A DNA stretch of 64,000 nucleotides from Jackrogersella multiformis (taxonomy: Eukaryota > Ascomycota > Sordariomycetes > Xylariales > Hypoxylaceae): positions 806,001-870,000 of the forward strand of contig CADCXD010000001.1 in NCBI GenBank assembly GCA_902806575.1, written 5' to 3'. The notes below the pieces were generated by a model that worked only from the letters and a program-made list of their open reading frames with translations, had not been told where the DNA came from and searched no databases. The translations under genes were made by a program, and so were the position numbers. Shown in pieces: positions 1 to 11,109 of this stretch; the first letter of the stretch is position 1, and every line of letters starts with the position of its first letter.

Positions 1-87
1 CCGGACGAGAGGCTGGAGATCGGACCAGAGGGGGTGCGCGGCGTGACGAAGGGAATTTGCAAGTTGAACTTGGTGCCGAGTGTATGA
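1..87 (+). CDS. possible 3' end of an unidentified gene (partial)
   Basis: The first 87 bases are GC-rich and read without a stop in frame 1 for 28 codons, ending at TGA (85-87). The sequence then turns abruptly A+T-rich. That change fits the end of a coding exon whose body lies left of the window. The peptide ends KLNLVPSV. I do not recognise it, and so short an open frame could arise by chance. Confidence 0.35.
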   Translation, partial: PDERLEIGPEGVRGVTKGICKLNLVPSV

Positions 88-718
88 TTATACCCCCTGA
101 TTGTGTACTTATTTTATAAAGTATCTACGGGTACATCGGATGAGCTGAGGTCGCCATACCTAGAGCAGGTATATTCCCAAATCGTGTTCCACGTTTATGA
201 TCTTGTAGTATTACCTCGGAGTGCTGCATGTAAAGTACTTAGAGCCATAACGGATATAAATTTCTTAGATAAGTAATTAAGGGATAGAAACGCACAGTAT
301 TGATTGGTATTTGTTATTACAGTTTACACACTGTCCGCACCTAGGTTGCCCTTTTTCTCTGTGACTATCCTGCCGTTTTCCCCATTAAACGCAGCGTACA
401 AAAGAACTTGCCCATGCCTGACTAGCAGAAGAGAAACAAGAATTCCCTTAGCAAGGCTTTCCATATCAAAATTGGATAACATCTCAGGGGCATCTTTGGG
501 GTGCCTCGCTCACGTTGCAAAAGAAGTAATACCAACCAACTCACTACCATCTATCGCCAAACACAATAAGTCTAAGAATAGAATCGCTGAAATACGCAAT
601 GGTGAATCTAATATATCAAGGGCCTCTAACCCCGGGTATTCCGGAAGGCGAAGAAAGACAAAAAGAGGATTTCAACACGAGCCCCTTCCCCCTCCCCTCC
701 CACTCTTACACCAACACG
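88..718. other. intergenic, nothing recognised
   Basis: A+T-leaning sequence between the possible gene end at the window edge and the minus-strand gene ending at 719. An open frame across 304-903 starts at a non-ATG codon and runs into the antisense of that gene. I see no gene, tRNA or strong repeat here. Confidence 0.5.
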
Positions 719-1577
719 CTACTCCGAATCCTCGCTCTCCGCAATATCCACGGCCTGCCTCGGCGGCGCCCGGCGACTCGACCACGTCCGCGCCATGCCG
801 TCGACCTTATCCTCGACGAGGTTCCCGATGTCGCGGACGACGTCCTTGTGGCGGCGCAGCAGCACGGCGAGCGGGTCCGCGTCCGGCAGGTCGCTGTAGA
901 TGAACCGCAGCGACTGCCCGGCGCTGCGGAGCTTGGCCAGCTTGGCCTCGATGAGGCGCACCTCCGCCGGCACCTCGTTTACGCGGAATTCGCTGGCCTG
1001 CCCCGTCTGCCGGCTGTTGGGCGCGAGCGCGCGGCTGTTCGGCTGCGGCTCCGCTATCGTCCCGGATTCGCTGCGGCCGTGCATGTCGGTCGCGGCTTTC
1101 CTACGCCGAAGTCTTAGCTTTCTGCCCATGTCCACGTCCTACATTGGATAATCAAATCAGGAGCTCGGGCTAGGTAGGTAATAGAACACCACGCAAAGCA
1201 CCCTAAGGCTATACTTCATACCGGCGATCATCCTGCGTGAACAGGCCGGGGTTGTTCGTCGCAACCTTCCTGAGCTTCTCCAGGACCTTCGGGAGCAGGA
1301 TTCTATCCTTGAAGTCCAGGCCGGCATAGGTCTTGATATCCTCGAAGCCGTCGAGCCCTAGCTTCTTCGGGAGGAAATCGAGGTCCCCGAAGCAGCTGCC
1401 CGGGTTCTCCTCGATGTGGCGCCGGAATATTTCGGTCTGGTGCTGGCTCCACGTGTATCGCTTCACGATGGTGTGTAGGAAGACGGGGTCGCCGAAGACC
1501 GTATAGTTTGGCCCCTGCCGCAACGCTGGCTCTATCGGAGCTGGCTCGGCGGTGGCTGTGTCTCTTGGACGGAACAT
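719..1577 (-). CDS. hypothetical protein, two exons, about 260 aa
   Basis: I propose exon 1 at 1577-1215 and exon 2 at 1138-719, joined in phase 0 by a 76-nt intron (donor GTATAG, acceptor TGTAG, CTGAT branch point about 20 nt before the acceptor). Exon 2 has no good upstream ATG of its own: its frame opens with GTG and the first ATG is at 1129, which supports joining it to exon 1. The product starts MFRPRD. A middle region near residues 70-115 is rich in Lys, Leu and Asp, then comes a very basic patch (GRKLRLRRRK) and a helical C-terminal half with an acidic tail. Exon 2 is far more GC-rich than exon 1. I recognise no domain and give no function. It could instead be two small genes, with the first stopping at 1209 just past the donor. 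Confidence 0.5.
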
Positions 1578-2276
1578 GTTTATTAAAAATTTTGTTGGTG
1601 AAATAACTAGTTGGAGGCGTACAGTCGTATCTGATGTGTGGAATGTAAGTGGATGCAGCCTAGGAGACAGAGATGCGCTGTAAAACGGGTCTAGCCTTAT
1701 AGTATTGATTGCGTTGTTCGTCAACATATTTCCATTGCCTGAGACATGCGTATATGACCAGTATCGTACTGGATGGCGAAATAAAGAGAATCCTTTCATT
1801 TATACCCTCGTATGAAGCAATGGCTATTACTTCTTCTCCTACGGTAGGCAACTTGAGACAAACTAGGTAGCTGAGTCCAAATATTGTAAGAGTACCAAGA
1901 TATGACCTAACGATATAAGCAACAGTTACCTACCTGATAGGATGTTCTTTGCTTACCCACTTCGGCGGTGGTTTAGCAGTCAAGACATAGCCCTAAGCCA
2001 GCAGCTTTAATAAGACAAGGTAGAAAATATACTGATTTATATACGGAAGTGTCTCTAAACCCTTCGAATAACTCAATCAGAAATACCGACTCCTGCAGAT
2101 ATGCTCTTATTCACAGCTAATGCAAGCATAGCTACCTAGGTACCTACCTAGGTAAGTAGGCACCTAAAGTATCGGACAGGAGAGAATCTACATGAATTGT
2201 CGCATTGGCCCTCTAAGCTAACTTCAGTCCTATCTACGGACCCATGGTATCAAGCCCCCTTAACTAACTCCTTTGC
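1578..2276. repeat. intergenic DNA with a palindromic TACC/GGTA cluster
   Basis: No gene is supported here. At 2131-2164 there is a run of alternating TACC and GGTA units around CCTAGG cores, one of many such clusters in the window. The short open frame over 1660-1851 overlaps the 5' side of the upstream gene on the same strand and has no family character. Confidence 0.6.
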
Positions 2277-3714
2277 TCATGTAAAACGGAGAACGAATCT
2301 AAAAGTCAAGGCCGGGAATGCCGGATCCGTGACTACAACCTCGTGATTTACGTCCAAGCCCAATTCATCTTTCAGCTTCTTATCTAAGTTTGGCCGTGCC
2401 TGTTCCTCGAGGCTTGGGGGGAATTGCATGTACAGAGTCTTGCCTTCGGCCCTGATAGATGGCTTCTTCAATTGAAGGTCGGCTTTTGTCGCGAAAGAGT
2501 CTAGGAGCTCTCTCAGTGTCCAGTTAGGATCGACTGTCAGGGGTTTCGCCAAGTCGCCGCACACGGCGCAGTCTTCTTTCTTGTCGTATTTGAAGGTATT
2601 TGTGTATATGCTATCGTCGCCGGAGTACATCATGTAGCTCTCCTCGAACCCGAGCGCTGGTGCTGCCGTAGTGGCGATCTTCAAAGCTTCGTTGCAGCAG
2701 CTCGCAGCAATGATAGCATTGGTGGAAGCTATTGCTGGAATGATATTCTTGACCACGCCTTGGGTAAGTGAGTAGGTGACACCGGTGATTCCGAATTCTT
2801 GGGCTCGTGTGAGGGCCTTTTGATAGAGCCATGTGATATGCTCAGGGTCGTCCTTGTCTAGACTCGGGAACGGTTTGTCTTGATCCCAAGCAATAATGTG
2901 AGCCCACTCTATGCAGTGCTCCGGCTGTCTTGGGATAGTGGCCAGGGTACATAACGGCACAGCGGCTCTTGGGGTATATAGGTCTAGTTGACACTCGATA
3001 CATGGTGTCAAAGTAGGGAACACGACCCTGGTTTGGCCCTTGAATCCTACACTCAGTCAGATAACCTTGGCCTCCTAGACTAGACTAGACTGGGTACGAG
3101 GCCAGTATTTTACCTTCGGTTCCGCCGTCGATAAGTGGCTTTAGAGAGTCCTGATCTTCCATATCAACCATATTAACTAGCGTAGCGTTGATCCATCGTC
3201 GTGCTTCGATGCTGTCGAGACCGCAAACGACAAGCTGGAACTGCATATAGAAATCGTCGTCGAACTCTTGTATTCGGCAGTTGTGAGGTGTTATCTTGAC
3301 ACCCTTGACTCGCCTCTCGACGAACTTGGCGGCGACTTCTGCTTTGAACTTGCCTACATCGTCTTGGCGGAAGAGGAATTGGCGGTTGAGGTTGGAGATA
3401 TCGATGGTGTCTGGTGTAGGCATACGTCAGTTACAGTTAGCTTTACACGAAGAATGGCTGGAGATAAACTCGAGATGTGAATACGACTTACCCATATCTA
3501 TAACGTGAATGTCCTTGAAGCCGGAGAGGGCAAGATTCTTGAGTATCTCGCAGCCTAGACCACCAGCACCGATTACCAAGATCCTGGCCTGATCCAATGC
3601 TGCGAGAGCTTCTTCACTGACGTCGGAATCTTGATTGAAAGGACCAGGGGTGCTGCGAATTCGATTTAGGTATTGCCATCTTGAGGCGCTACCGTCTACC
3701 GCAGCCGTGGCCAT
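2277..3714 (-). CDS. UBA3: NEDD8-activating enzyme E1 catalytic subunit (UBA3)
   Basis: Adenylates NEDD8/Rub1 and carries it as a thioester, with its partner Ula1/APPBP1, feeding cullin neddylation through Ubc12. Three exons, 3714-3492, 3410-3114 and 3046-2277, splice in phase to 429 aa; yeast Uba3 is shorter and human UBA3 slightly longer. Evidence seen: the nucleotide-binding glycine loop VIGAGGLGCE near residue 48, the adenylation-domain stretch DISNLNRQFLF, two CxxC pairs (Cys189/192 and Cys333/336) that fit the structural zinc site, and the catalytic cysteine in PLCTLATIPRQPEHC at about residue 206. The C-terminal 80 residues look like the ubiquitin-fold domain that recruits the E2. It is divergent from TEL2, about 500 bp away. 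No key residue appears to be missing. Confidence 0.93.
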
Positions 3715-4210
3715 GTTGTACTCTCTCGGGTGTCGTGCGTGTTCTGGTTAGAAAGTAGAGACTACCATGTAGGTAGAGAGAGCTTAGGATGACGATGGAA
3801 GTTCAAGGTACCAAAGTAATTGGTGGTTTGATGTCATCCTTATCGCCGATAATACTATAGAGGGGCACTATGAGTGGGATGCTTGCGTTATGCTACGTAC
3901 ATACAATACATGCAACAAAGCAAAAATAATACCCCGCGACCCTTCCATATAACGATATATTCACTTCATAAAGCTACAGATCCAAGGCAGCTGCTACGCG
4001 CCTCATTTCGTATTTATACAAACGCATAAGGAAACTAAAGATTCATTAAATATTCATCTTCTTTAAGAAAGAGATGGATACACATCTTACATACTTACAT
4101 ACCTAAAGTCAAGTATGGCTATGTTGTTTCGGGCTTTGAGCTCTCAATGTTACGCCGAGATACAATAATTTCGGATAATTCAATCATTCAAGGCCTATGG
4201 AAGAAGTTCT
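3715..4210. other. bidirectional promoter region between UBA3 and TEL2
   Basis: About 500 bp between two divergent start codons, so it must hold both promoters. It is A+T-rich toward TEL2. I see no clear TATA box, CCAAT box or long repeat that I would assign to one gene. Confidence 0.5.
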
Positions 4211-7200
4211 ATGAGCGAGATCGAGGTCGACGATTGGCAATACAATATGGAAGAACTACTCACCCCAATAAGCCAGACATATCGGATATCGAGCCAAAAA
4301 GAGGAACTATTAGAAATCTCCAAACCTACTGCACTCGTGTCTAAAAAGAAAGTCGAGTTTCGCGGTTCATCGCCCGAGGAGGCTCTCGAAACCCTCAAGA
4401 GTCAACCAGGCTACGATGCTCTTCTAGCTACATTAAGATACTTGCAAAAAGGCTTGAAAGGCAGCCATGCTTTTGATATCCGAAAGCCTACCCCTCAAGG
4501 TGCTCAAATCGTACACGTATTAGTCACCGAGATCGTCCCGAATTATTGGACTGTGCTACGAGATGCATCTACCGGGCAGAGCAAAGGGGACATCTACGTT
4601 CTGATCTCATGCTTACAGAGCATCACAGGCATAAATGCCGTTCTAGCATACCTACGTGCTCTATTAAAGGAAGCAAAGTCAGACCCAAAGTCTCTCAAAG
4701 ACTCCCACCTCGGCTTTAATCTGAGGTTTATTCTAGAGTCACTCTCTAGACTCCTACATGCCGATGACGACATAAAAAACATTTGGGCCAGTGTTAGTTC
4801 CCTAGAGAACCAGGCTCAAATTCGTCCCATGCGCCAAGAGCTCATATCGCTATTCACAAGTGGGAAGATTGTCTCATTATCAGCTGAAGCAGAGGACATT
4901 TGCCGCCAAATCGACCAGCTAAAAGACGACGTTTGGGTTAGCAATATTAAACTGTATATCGACTGGCTCGGTCGAAATGTCATACAGTGGGTTCGGTCAG
5001 GGGTTAGCGAGCATGACCTCAAGTTATGTGCTGAGATATCGACGCGAGCGATGCGGCTAGGGAACTCCGGTAAGTCCTGTTTCCCATCCTACAAATACAG
5101 TCTTGCTAATAGCTACTCAAGAAAATTTTATCAATACATTAATTACGGGACTGCTTCTCAGAGATGTTGATGGTCAGGCAAAGTTTGAAAAATTACTAGG
5201 CTTTTTCCAACCCCTCGAACAACGCAAAACTATTGGGTTGATTCTTAAGCTCCTTTCAGATAAATATTTATGTACCGTGGATGGTAGCAATGCGACCAAG
5301 GAATCTCCCGTTATCTGGGCCGCAACTGGTGCCTTGCATGCAGTTGTAGGAAATGATGAGGCACGGAAGAACAATCTGGTTAGTTGGTTAACTAACGGAT
5401 CCGGAGCGGGAATCGGTGAAGGGTATGGAATCAGACGAGCTGCAGTCGCCGTCTTTTCCGAGGATAGAGAGACTATGACAGCCCTTCTGGAGAAAAGTCT
5501 GAGTCAATTTGGTGATAAGCTGTACATCAAACATGCTCCATTACTCCAGCAAGATGGTGAGATCCACCAATCCACTCCTCTTGTTAGAAAGCTAACCATG
5601 AGAATCAGTACATGCTCAAGTACTACTTCTTAGTGCTGGCTACGTCCACAGGCTCGCACCGATCAAACTTACGATACTATTACGATCAAGTACCTACTTA
5701 AATGCTATATCGAATCGGATTGCCGCTCCTCAAAATCGTGCTCGTTTCCTAGGAATGGCCGTTGGTGAGGCGCTCTCGGGACTTGTACACGGAAAAGAGA
5801 CCAAACTAGATTTCAAAATGGATGAGATGGACACGGAAGAAGCGAAATGGTATAAGTCGTTGGTTCAAATATCTGACAAGGCCGGTCCTTTGGATCCTCT
5901 GAGAGAATTAGTTATTCTGTCGAAGCCTGCCAATACATCTAAGCCAGCAAGATCCTCGACCACCTCAACTCAACGACCTGGAAGGCAGCCTGCTCAATCA
6001 GGGTTTATCATCGAGGAAGTGGAAGATGACGAGGAAGGTGAAGATCCAGACCTCATACCATATGCGAAGCCGGGTTCCGATGCGGAAGACTCAGACGACG
6101 ACCCTACACTCATCAATCGTGACAAACCTAAGGCCCCTGTTTATATTCGGGATCTTATTTCCTATTTCCGAGACACAGAGAACTATGACCGACAGAAGCT
6201 TGCTTTGTCGACAGCTCCTACATTAATTCGTAGGAAGGCGAATTATGGCACCGAGGTTAGTTCGCACGCCGACGAACTTGCTACACTTCTCGTCGGCTTG
6301 CAGGATAAATTTGACCTTGACACTTTCGATGATCTGCGCCTCCAGGGAATGGTCGCCGTCGTAGTTGCGCAGCCGAAGAAGATGGGGCTGTGGTTTGCGA
6401 AGACCTTTTTCGACGGCGACTATTCATTGTCCCAGCGCGCGTCCGTACTCATAGTGCTTGGCCTCAGCGGCCGAGAAATCGCAGGCTTCGAGACATCTGA
6501 ATATGCTTCAGCTGCACAATTCCCCTCCAAGACTCTTCCTGCTAAAGTCGAGAAACACTACATAACACCTGCACCATCGAAAAGACTCCAGTCTTCTGCA
6601 ACTAACTTGAAGCCTCTTCCTCCCAACGCACTAGACGGCCTCGCCAAAACCCTGTCACAGACATTCCTCGCTCCGCTAGCCGCAGAAGCAGCCGACGCAG
6701 CAACAGGGCCGGACGCACTAAAACTGACATCATTCACATCGCGTCTAAACTCGCAGTCCTCCACTTCCACCAAAACCAAAGCGAGGCCGCGCGCGCACGC
6801 CATACCCAACACGACGGCTTCGCTCATCGCCACGTCGTTCTTCTTCCCCCTCACCTCGCGCTTCCAGGCGGCCACGCGCTCCGCGTCGGCCGCCGCGCGG
6901 GGCATCCTCTTCCAGCCGTACCTGCTGGCGCTGTACCTCAAGACGCTGGCGCTGCTGCTGCACGCGGCCGGCCCCAGCGCGCTCGCCCTGCCGCAGATGA
7001 CGGCCGAGCTCTGGGACGTGCTGCTCGGGATCCGCGGCCAGTGCGCGGGCGACCTGGCCGTTACGCAGGCCGTGCTGTTCGCGCTCGTGGCCCTCCTCGA
7101 CGTCAACGAGCGCGACATGCGCGGCCTCTGCGAGCGCCACGGCCGCGACGTCGTCGAGACCGCCGAGTGGGTCGCCGCCGTCTTCGCCAACACCCGCGGC

Positions 7201-7356
7201 GGCGATGCGGGCCCCGGCGGCGATGCGGGCCCCGGCGGCGACGGCGGCGAGGAGAACGAGGTCAAGATGCTGGCCGCCGGCGTGCTGATCCGCTTGCGCG
7301 AGGCCGTGGATAAGTACCAGGCGGTGCTGATGGGGGATCTAATCGGGTTTACGTAG
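4211..7356 (+). CDS. TEL2: telomere length regulation protein Tel2 (TELO2 family)
   Basis: Scaffold of the TTT (Tel2-Tti1-Tti2) complex, which with Hsp90 stabilises the PIKK kinases (TOR, ATM/Tel1, ATR/Mec1). Three exons, 4211-5069, 5122-5556 and 5609-7356, give 1013 aa. Introns are 52 nt each, and both junctions preserve phase 1. The diagnostic part is the conserved C-terminal Telomere_reg-2 region. It starts just after the second intron with GDKLYIKHAPLLQQ, continues as VLLLSAGYVHRLAP, and includes FLGMAVGEALSGL near residue 480. An acidic linker follows (EEVEDDEEGEDPD). The final 200 codons switch to very GC-rich codon use and contain a duplicated Gly-Gly-Asp-Ala-Gly-Pro unit near 7200-7240. 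Helical repeat proteins diverge fast, so the N-terminal half is assigned by continuity only. Confidence 0.88.
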
Positions 7357-8493
7357 ATGTGTGCTAGGTATGTAGACCGAGAGACATTGGTGTTGTCGAC
7401 GCCGATTCACAAGGATGTATGTACGCACTCAAGCGTGACAAATACCTGCCGAGTCTTATATGAGCATTATACAATCACCTATAGGTATCTACCCTCCTTC
7501 TCCCCCTCTCCCTCCCTCAACGCTGGCCTCCCCAGCAACCTGCCACCCACACCAACCAGTCTCAGGGGCAACCATATAGAACCCGAGCAACATGTAGGCC
7601 GTAGGTAGCTATTTAAGTAACGATACTATGGTAGCCTATTGCCCTACGGGGCAGTTCCAAGTGGCTCAGTTGAAAAGTGCTGCAACCCCCTCTCGTTAAA
7701 ATGGCGGGTTCGAATCATGTTCAAATCAATGTTTTGCCAATTCTATTTTCTTTTTTCCTCTTTTTTTGAACTGAAATAGAACGGGGTAATCGACAAAGTG
7801 ATATACGGGATAAACGAGGCAGAACCTACTGTGTATATCTTCATTATATATTCGATTCTATAAGAATATAAAGTACTTTATCTACCTAGGTAAGCAATTC
7901 GAAATTCGAAAGTCTGTAACTCCTCCTTGACATCCTAGGTACCTAGGAGAGTATACAAGCACATTGTAAGAGGCGCTCCTTTGCCAACTTTATTACCCAA
8001 GTCGCCAAATCGACGATACTCTTATAGAAGTTCTCTCCTTTTCCTTTTCCTTTTGCCTCTCTACACATTTACAATACCTACCTGGGTATTCATTCATCTG
8101 TTCACACCGTACGCGGGGGCATCGACTCCTAGCCGTTTACAAGTAAAACAAATCGGCAAACACGCACAAAGAGAAGAGAGCTACATAAATCCCAGGCAGG
8201 CATAGCAAATTCATTCATTCATTCATTCTCAAATCTACATTCCCCGCGACAAAACCGATGGTATCTCAATCAGCATCAGCATGAGCGTCAACCTCAGCGA
8301 CCAAGCAACCATTCAACCAAGCATATGTATATACCACCTCGATCCTCACGCTCGCAATCACAAGCACAACCCGGGCCGATCCGATCCAAGTCTATGCCTT
8401 ACTCCTGACAAACCGCTCCTCTTCACCTCTCATCCACCTCTCATCCACCTCACCTCACCTCCCCTCCTATAATCCACCGCACCCGCCAGACCC
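7357..8493. other. convergent intergenic region with a degenerate tRNA-like stretch
   Basis: This 1.1 kb separates the 3' ends of TEL2 and the kinase gene. It contains CCTAGG-centred repeats near 7882-7893 and 7935-7950, an (ATTC)n microsatellite at 8209-8230, and C/T-rich DNA near the kinase stop. At 7655-7727 there is an A-box-like TGGCTCAGTTG and a B-box-like GGTTCGAATC at tRNA spacing, but the acceptor stem does not pair. I see no protein gene. Confidence 0.55.
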
Positions 8494-11031
8494 TCACTCC
8501 GCGCCCTCGAACCCCCTCCCCGCGCGCCTGGGCTCCATACTACCGACCTGCTCGCCGATAATAGACAGGTGCTCGCCGAGGCTCCCGATGAGGCGCCTCA
8601 TCTCGCCGGCGACGTCGGCGGGGGTAGCCCTCGCCTCGATGAAGCTGAGACCCGGCGGGGGCACGTGCGGCAGGCGCAGGGAGCCGGCGTCGTCGTCGGT
8701 GGCGGAGGAGGCGGCGGAGCGGCGGTACTCGCGCTCGACGTAGGTGTCGCTGGACGCGCTGGTGAAGTCGCTGTCGTGCTGCTGGTGGTGGTGCAGGTGC
8801 TGGCGCTGCTGCTGCTGCTGCTGCTGGCGGTATTGTTGCTGTTGTTGGTACTGCTGGCGGCGCTGCGAGCCCGGGTCGTGGAGCGGCGTCGCCAGTTCCG
8901 GCGGCGAGGGCGCCTCCTCGATGATCTTGCTGGTGACCTGGGCGGCGAACTCGGAGCCGTCGGAGACGTAGATGGAGGGCTCGCGGCTGGCGAAGTTGGC
9001 GGGCGCGTAGACGGAGGCGTGGCGCTCGAGCTCGAATGGCTCGCGCGTGCCGATGTCCGAGCCGGTGATGGACCCGATGTCCGAATTCGCGGTCGACGGC
9101 CGCGTGAGTTCGGGGAGGTTGGGCTCGGGCATGCTCATGTCGAGGTCGATTAGGCTGGTCATGGACATGCGGTCGCTCGACATGCTCGTGCTTTGCACGT
9201 CGTAGCCCTGGGACGGCAGTCCGATGGGTTCGGTCTGTTGGTGTTGAAGTCGCGGGCGTTCGAAGCCGCTGTCGGGGCTGCGGAGATCGTTGAACGTAAA
9301 ATGTGACATCTCTGGATTGGCAGAGGCGGGCGGAATACTGGTAGGCCAGGACCAATCAGGTGCGTGATGTCGACCGTTGTTCATATCCGCGGGATCGCTG
9401 AGAGGTGCTCGATCATGCGTAGACGTCTCGGTGGCTGATGAGAAAGACCAGTTATTGTCCATCGAATCTCGCGGTCCCCCTCGTGGTTGTGGACCCAGTT
9501 GCGGACCCGGCCTTATCGTCCCCATGTCGACGAAGTTAGAGAGGTCGCTGCCGCCAAGAGACGCGTCCAGGTCGATCAGGGACTCGCGGAGTGTTGCGTG
9601 AAGTGAGTCATCACGTAGCGGAAGATCAGATGCCGGGAGCTCATTTGTCATTGGTTGTTCTGGTAATGGCATAGGGCGACCGTAGTACATGCGTGAATTC
9701 TCATCGTAGGTGGAAATAGTGTTAGGATCGAAGACTTTCTCGAGAGGAGCTTTGACTTTTGATGCGGCCAGGGCCTGTGGTGGCGGTCTGCGTCGGCCTT
9801 TCGCTGAAGGCTTTGGTCGTGCCGTATCCTCACCAAATGGGTTCGGGAAATCCACTGCTGTACCATAGACATCACGAACTGCCTCGACGTCGGATAAGCC
9901 GTCCGAGGCGTCATGAAGCTGTTCATCAAAGGCGAGCGTAGTGGAGAAATTCCATTCATCCGCTAAGGAACCCGGATCTAGATCGGATGGGCCTTGTGCT
10001 CCTCCAGCCCCAAAGAGGGATATTCTACTGCCGCCACGTTCTTCCCATAGTTTGAAGGCCTTTACGAGGTTGGCAAGGGATGAGGTAGGGTATCTAGAGC
10101 TTGTGTTTAAAAGGTATGGATGATGTTGAACCCGCTCGATGGAAGGTCGTTTCGAGGGGTCTTCTTCGAGACAGAAAGCAACTAGGTCTCTGAGATGGTC
10201 CGAATACTGATCTCCGTCGAGGCGTGGTAGATGCTCTCTAACATAATCTCCAAGCTGGGCGTATCCTACTTTAGCTGTAACATTAGGAGGTAACCCTGAG
10301 GCAATTTCGTACACCATGGACCCGAAGGCCCATATGTCGACCTCGGTTCCGTACTGGGGATTATGGTCAAATAATTCTGGTGCCATCCAGTGCGGCGTGC
10401 CGATGAAAGTTGATCTTTTATCCAGCTTCGTCTCCATCATACCAGCAACCCCAAAATCGCAGAGCTGTACTACTCCGGTTTCGGTAACTAAGACATTAGC
10501 ACACTTAATATCGCGATGTATGATTCCCTCCTTGTGAACCCAGTAAATTGCTACAGCCACTTCCCGCAGTATGGGGATTATCCACTTCTCCTGTAAGCCA
10601 CCAGTTGGTTTCATCAAGGTTGCAACACTTCCTCCAGCACAATATTCAGTAACCATCCACATAGCTTTGCCAACGGGAAGAGCCTCGATTACATTATTGA
10701 TGTTTTGCGCGCCAGACTGACTCAAACGCTGTAGCGCGTTGATCTCCTTGAGAATCTCACTGTAAGTATCTGAAAACTTCGGGTTCAAGGTATCACTCTC
10801 ATCAACATCGATGATCTTCACCGCCACCACGTGGGAAGTCTTCAGTTCGGTTGCTTTGTAGACGCGGCCGAAGCTTCCTTTGCCGATGAGTTCTGTAAGT
10901 CGGTAGCCAGGGGGAGATTTTCCTGACTTGGCGCATTCTTCTTGAACAGCTTCTTCCATTTTGCGGGCATCTTCGACAGCTTTTTGACGCGATGTGGCAG
11001 GCCTGCCGCCAAAGACTTGAAGCGTTGCCAT
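8494..11031 (-). CDS. GCK/Ste20-family serine/threonine protein kinase (Kic1/Nak1-like)
   Basis: A single exon of 845 aa. The kinase domain spans about residues 43-310. It has the glycine loop GKGSFG (50-55), the catalytic lysine in AVK (Lys72), HRD at 172-174, DFG at 192-194 and the activation-segment end GTPHWMAPE (218-220). The sequence from LPRLDGDQYS to HPYLL and the following short helix resemble yeast Kic1 and fission-yeast Nak1, which act upstream of NDR kinases in the morphogenesis (RAM/MOR) pathway; Neurospora POD-6 is the presumed counterpart. That subfamily call is inference. The C-terminal half is long and low-complexity: Ser/Pro-rich, with a polyglutamine tract encoded near 8800-8870 and a GC-rich 3' end. 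The in-frame stop just upstream of the ATG supports this start. A 165-codon ORF lies 78 bp upstream. Confidence 0.9.
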   Translation of the reverse strand: MATLQVFGGRPATSRQKAVEDARKMEEAVQEECAKSGKSPPGYRLTELIGKGSFGRVYKATELKTSHVVAVKIIDVDESDTLNPKFSDTYSEILKEINALQRLSQSGAQNINNVIEALPVGKAMWMVTEYCAGGSVATLMKPTGGLQEKWIIPILREVAVAIYWVHKEGIIHRDIKCANVLVTETGVVQLCDFGVAGMMETKLDKRSTFIGTPHWMAPELFDHNPQYGTEVDIWAFGSMVYEIASGLPPNVTAKVGYAQLGDYVREHLPRLDGDQYSDHLRDLVAFCLEEDPSKRPSIERVQHHPYLLNTSSRYPTSSLANLVKAFKLWEERGGSRISLFGAGGAQGPSDLDPGSLADEWNFSTTLAFDEQLHDASDGLSDVEAVRDVYGTAVDFPNPFGEDTARPKPSAKGRRRPPPQALAASKVKAPLEKVFDPNTISTYDENSRMYYGRPMPLPEQPMTNELPASDLPLRDDSLHATLRESLIDLDASLGGSDLSNFVDMGTIRPGPQLGPQPRGGPRDSMDNNWSFSSATETSTHDRAPLSDPADMNNGRHHAPDWSWPTSIPPASANPEMSHFTFNDLRSPDSGFERPRLQHQQTEPIGLPSQGYDVQSTSMSSDRMSMTSLIDLDMSMPEPNLPELTRPSTANSDIGSITGSDIGTREPFELERHASVYAPANFASREPSIYVSDGSEFAAQVTSKIIEEAPSPPELATPLHDPGSQRRQQYQQQQQYRQQQQQQQRQHLHHHQQHDSDFTSASSDTYVEREYRRSAASSATDDDAGSLRLPHVPPPGLSFIEARATPADVAGEMRRLIGSLGEHLSIIGEQVGSMEPRRAGRGFEGAE

Positions 11032-11109
11032 CTTGATCGCTTGGCGGGTTCAGAGCTATGATGTCTGGTTAGCTTGAAGGATGTTTGAGTATAGAAAGAA
11101 ACAAAAACA

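Noticed and set aside
304..903. 199-codon + strand frame near the left edge
   Set aside because: Starts at a non-ATG codon in A+T-rich DNA and ends in the antisense of the 719-1577 gene with Arg/Pro-rich nonsense.
8569..9153. 194-codon + strand frame rich in Leu/Val
   Set aside because: Antisense shadow of the kinase C-terminal polyglutamine/GC-rich region.
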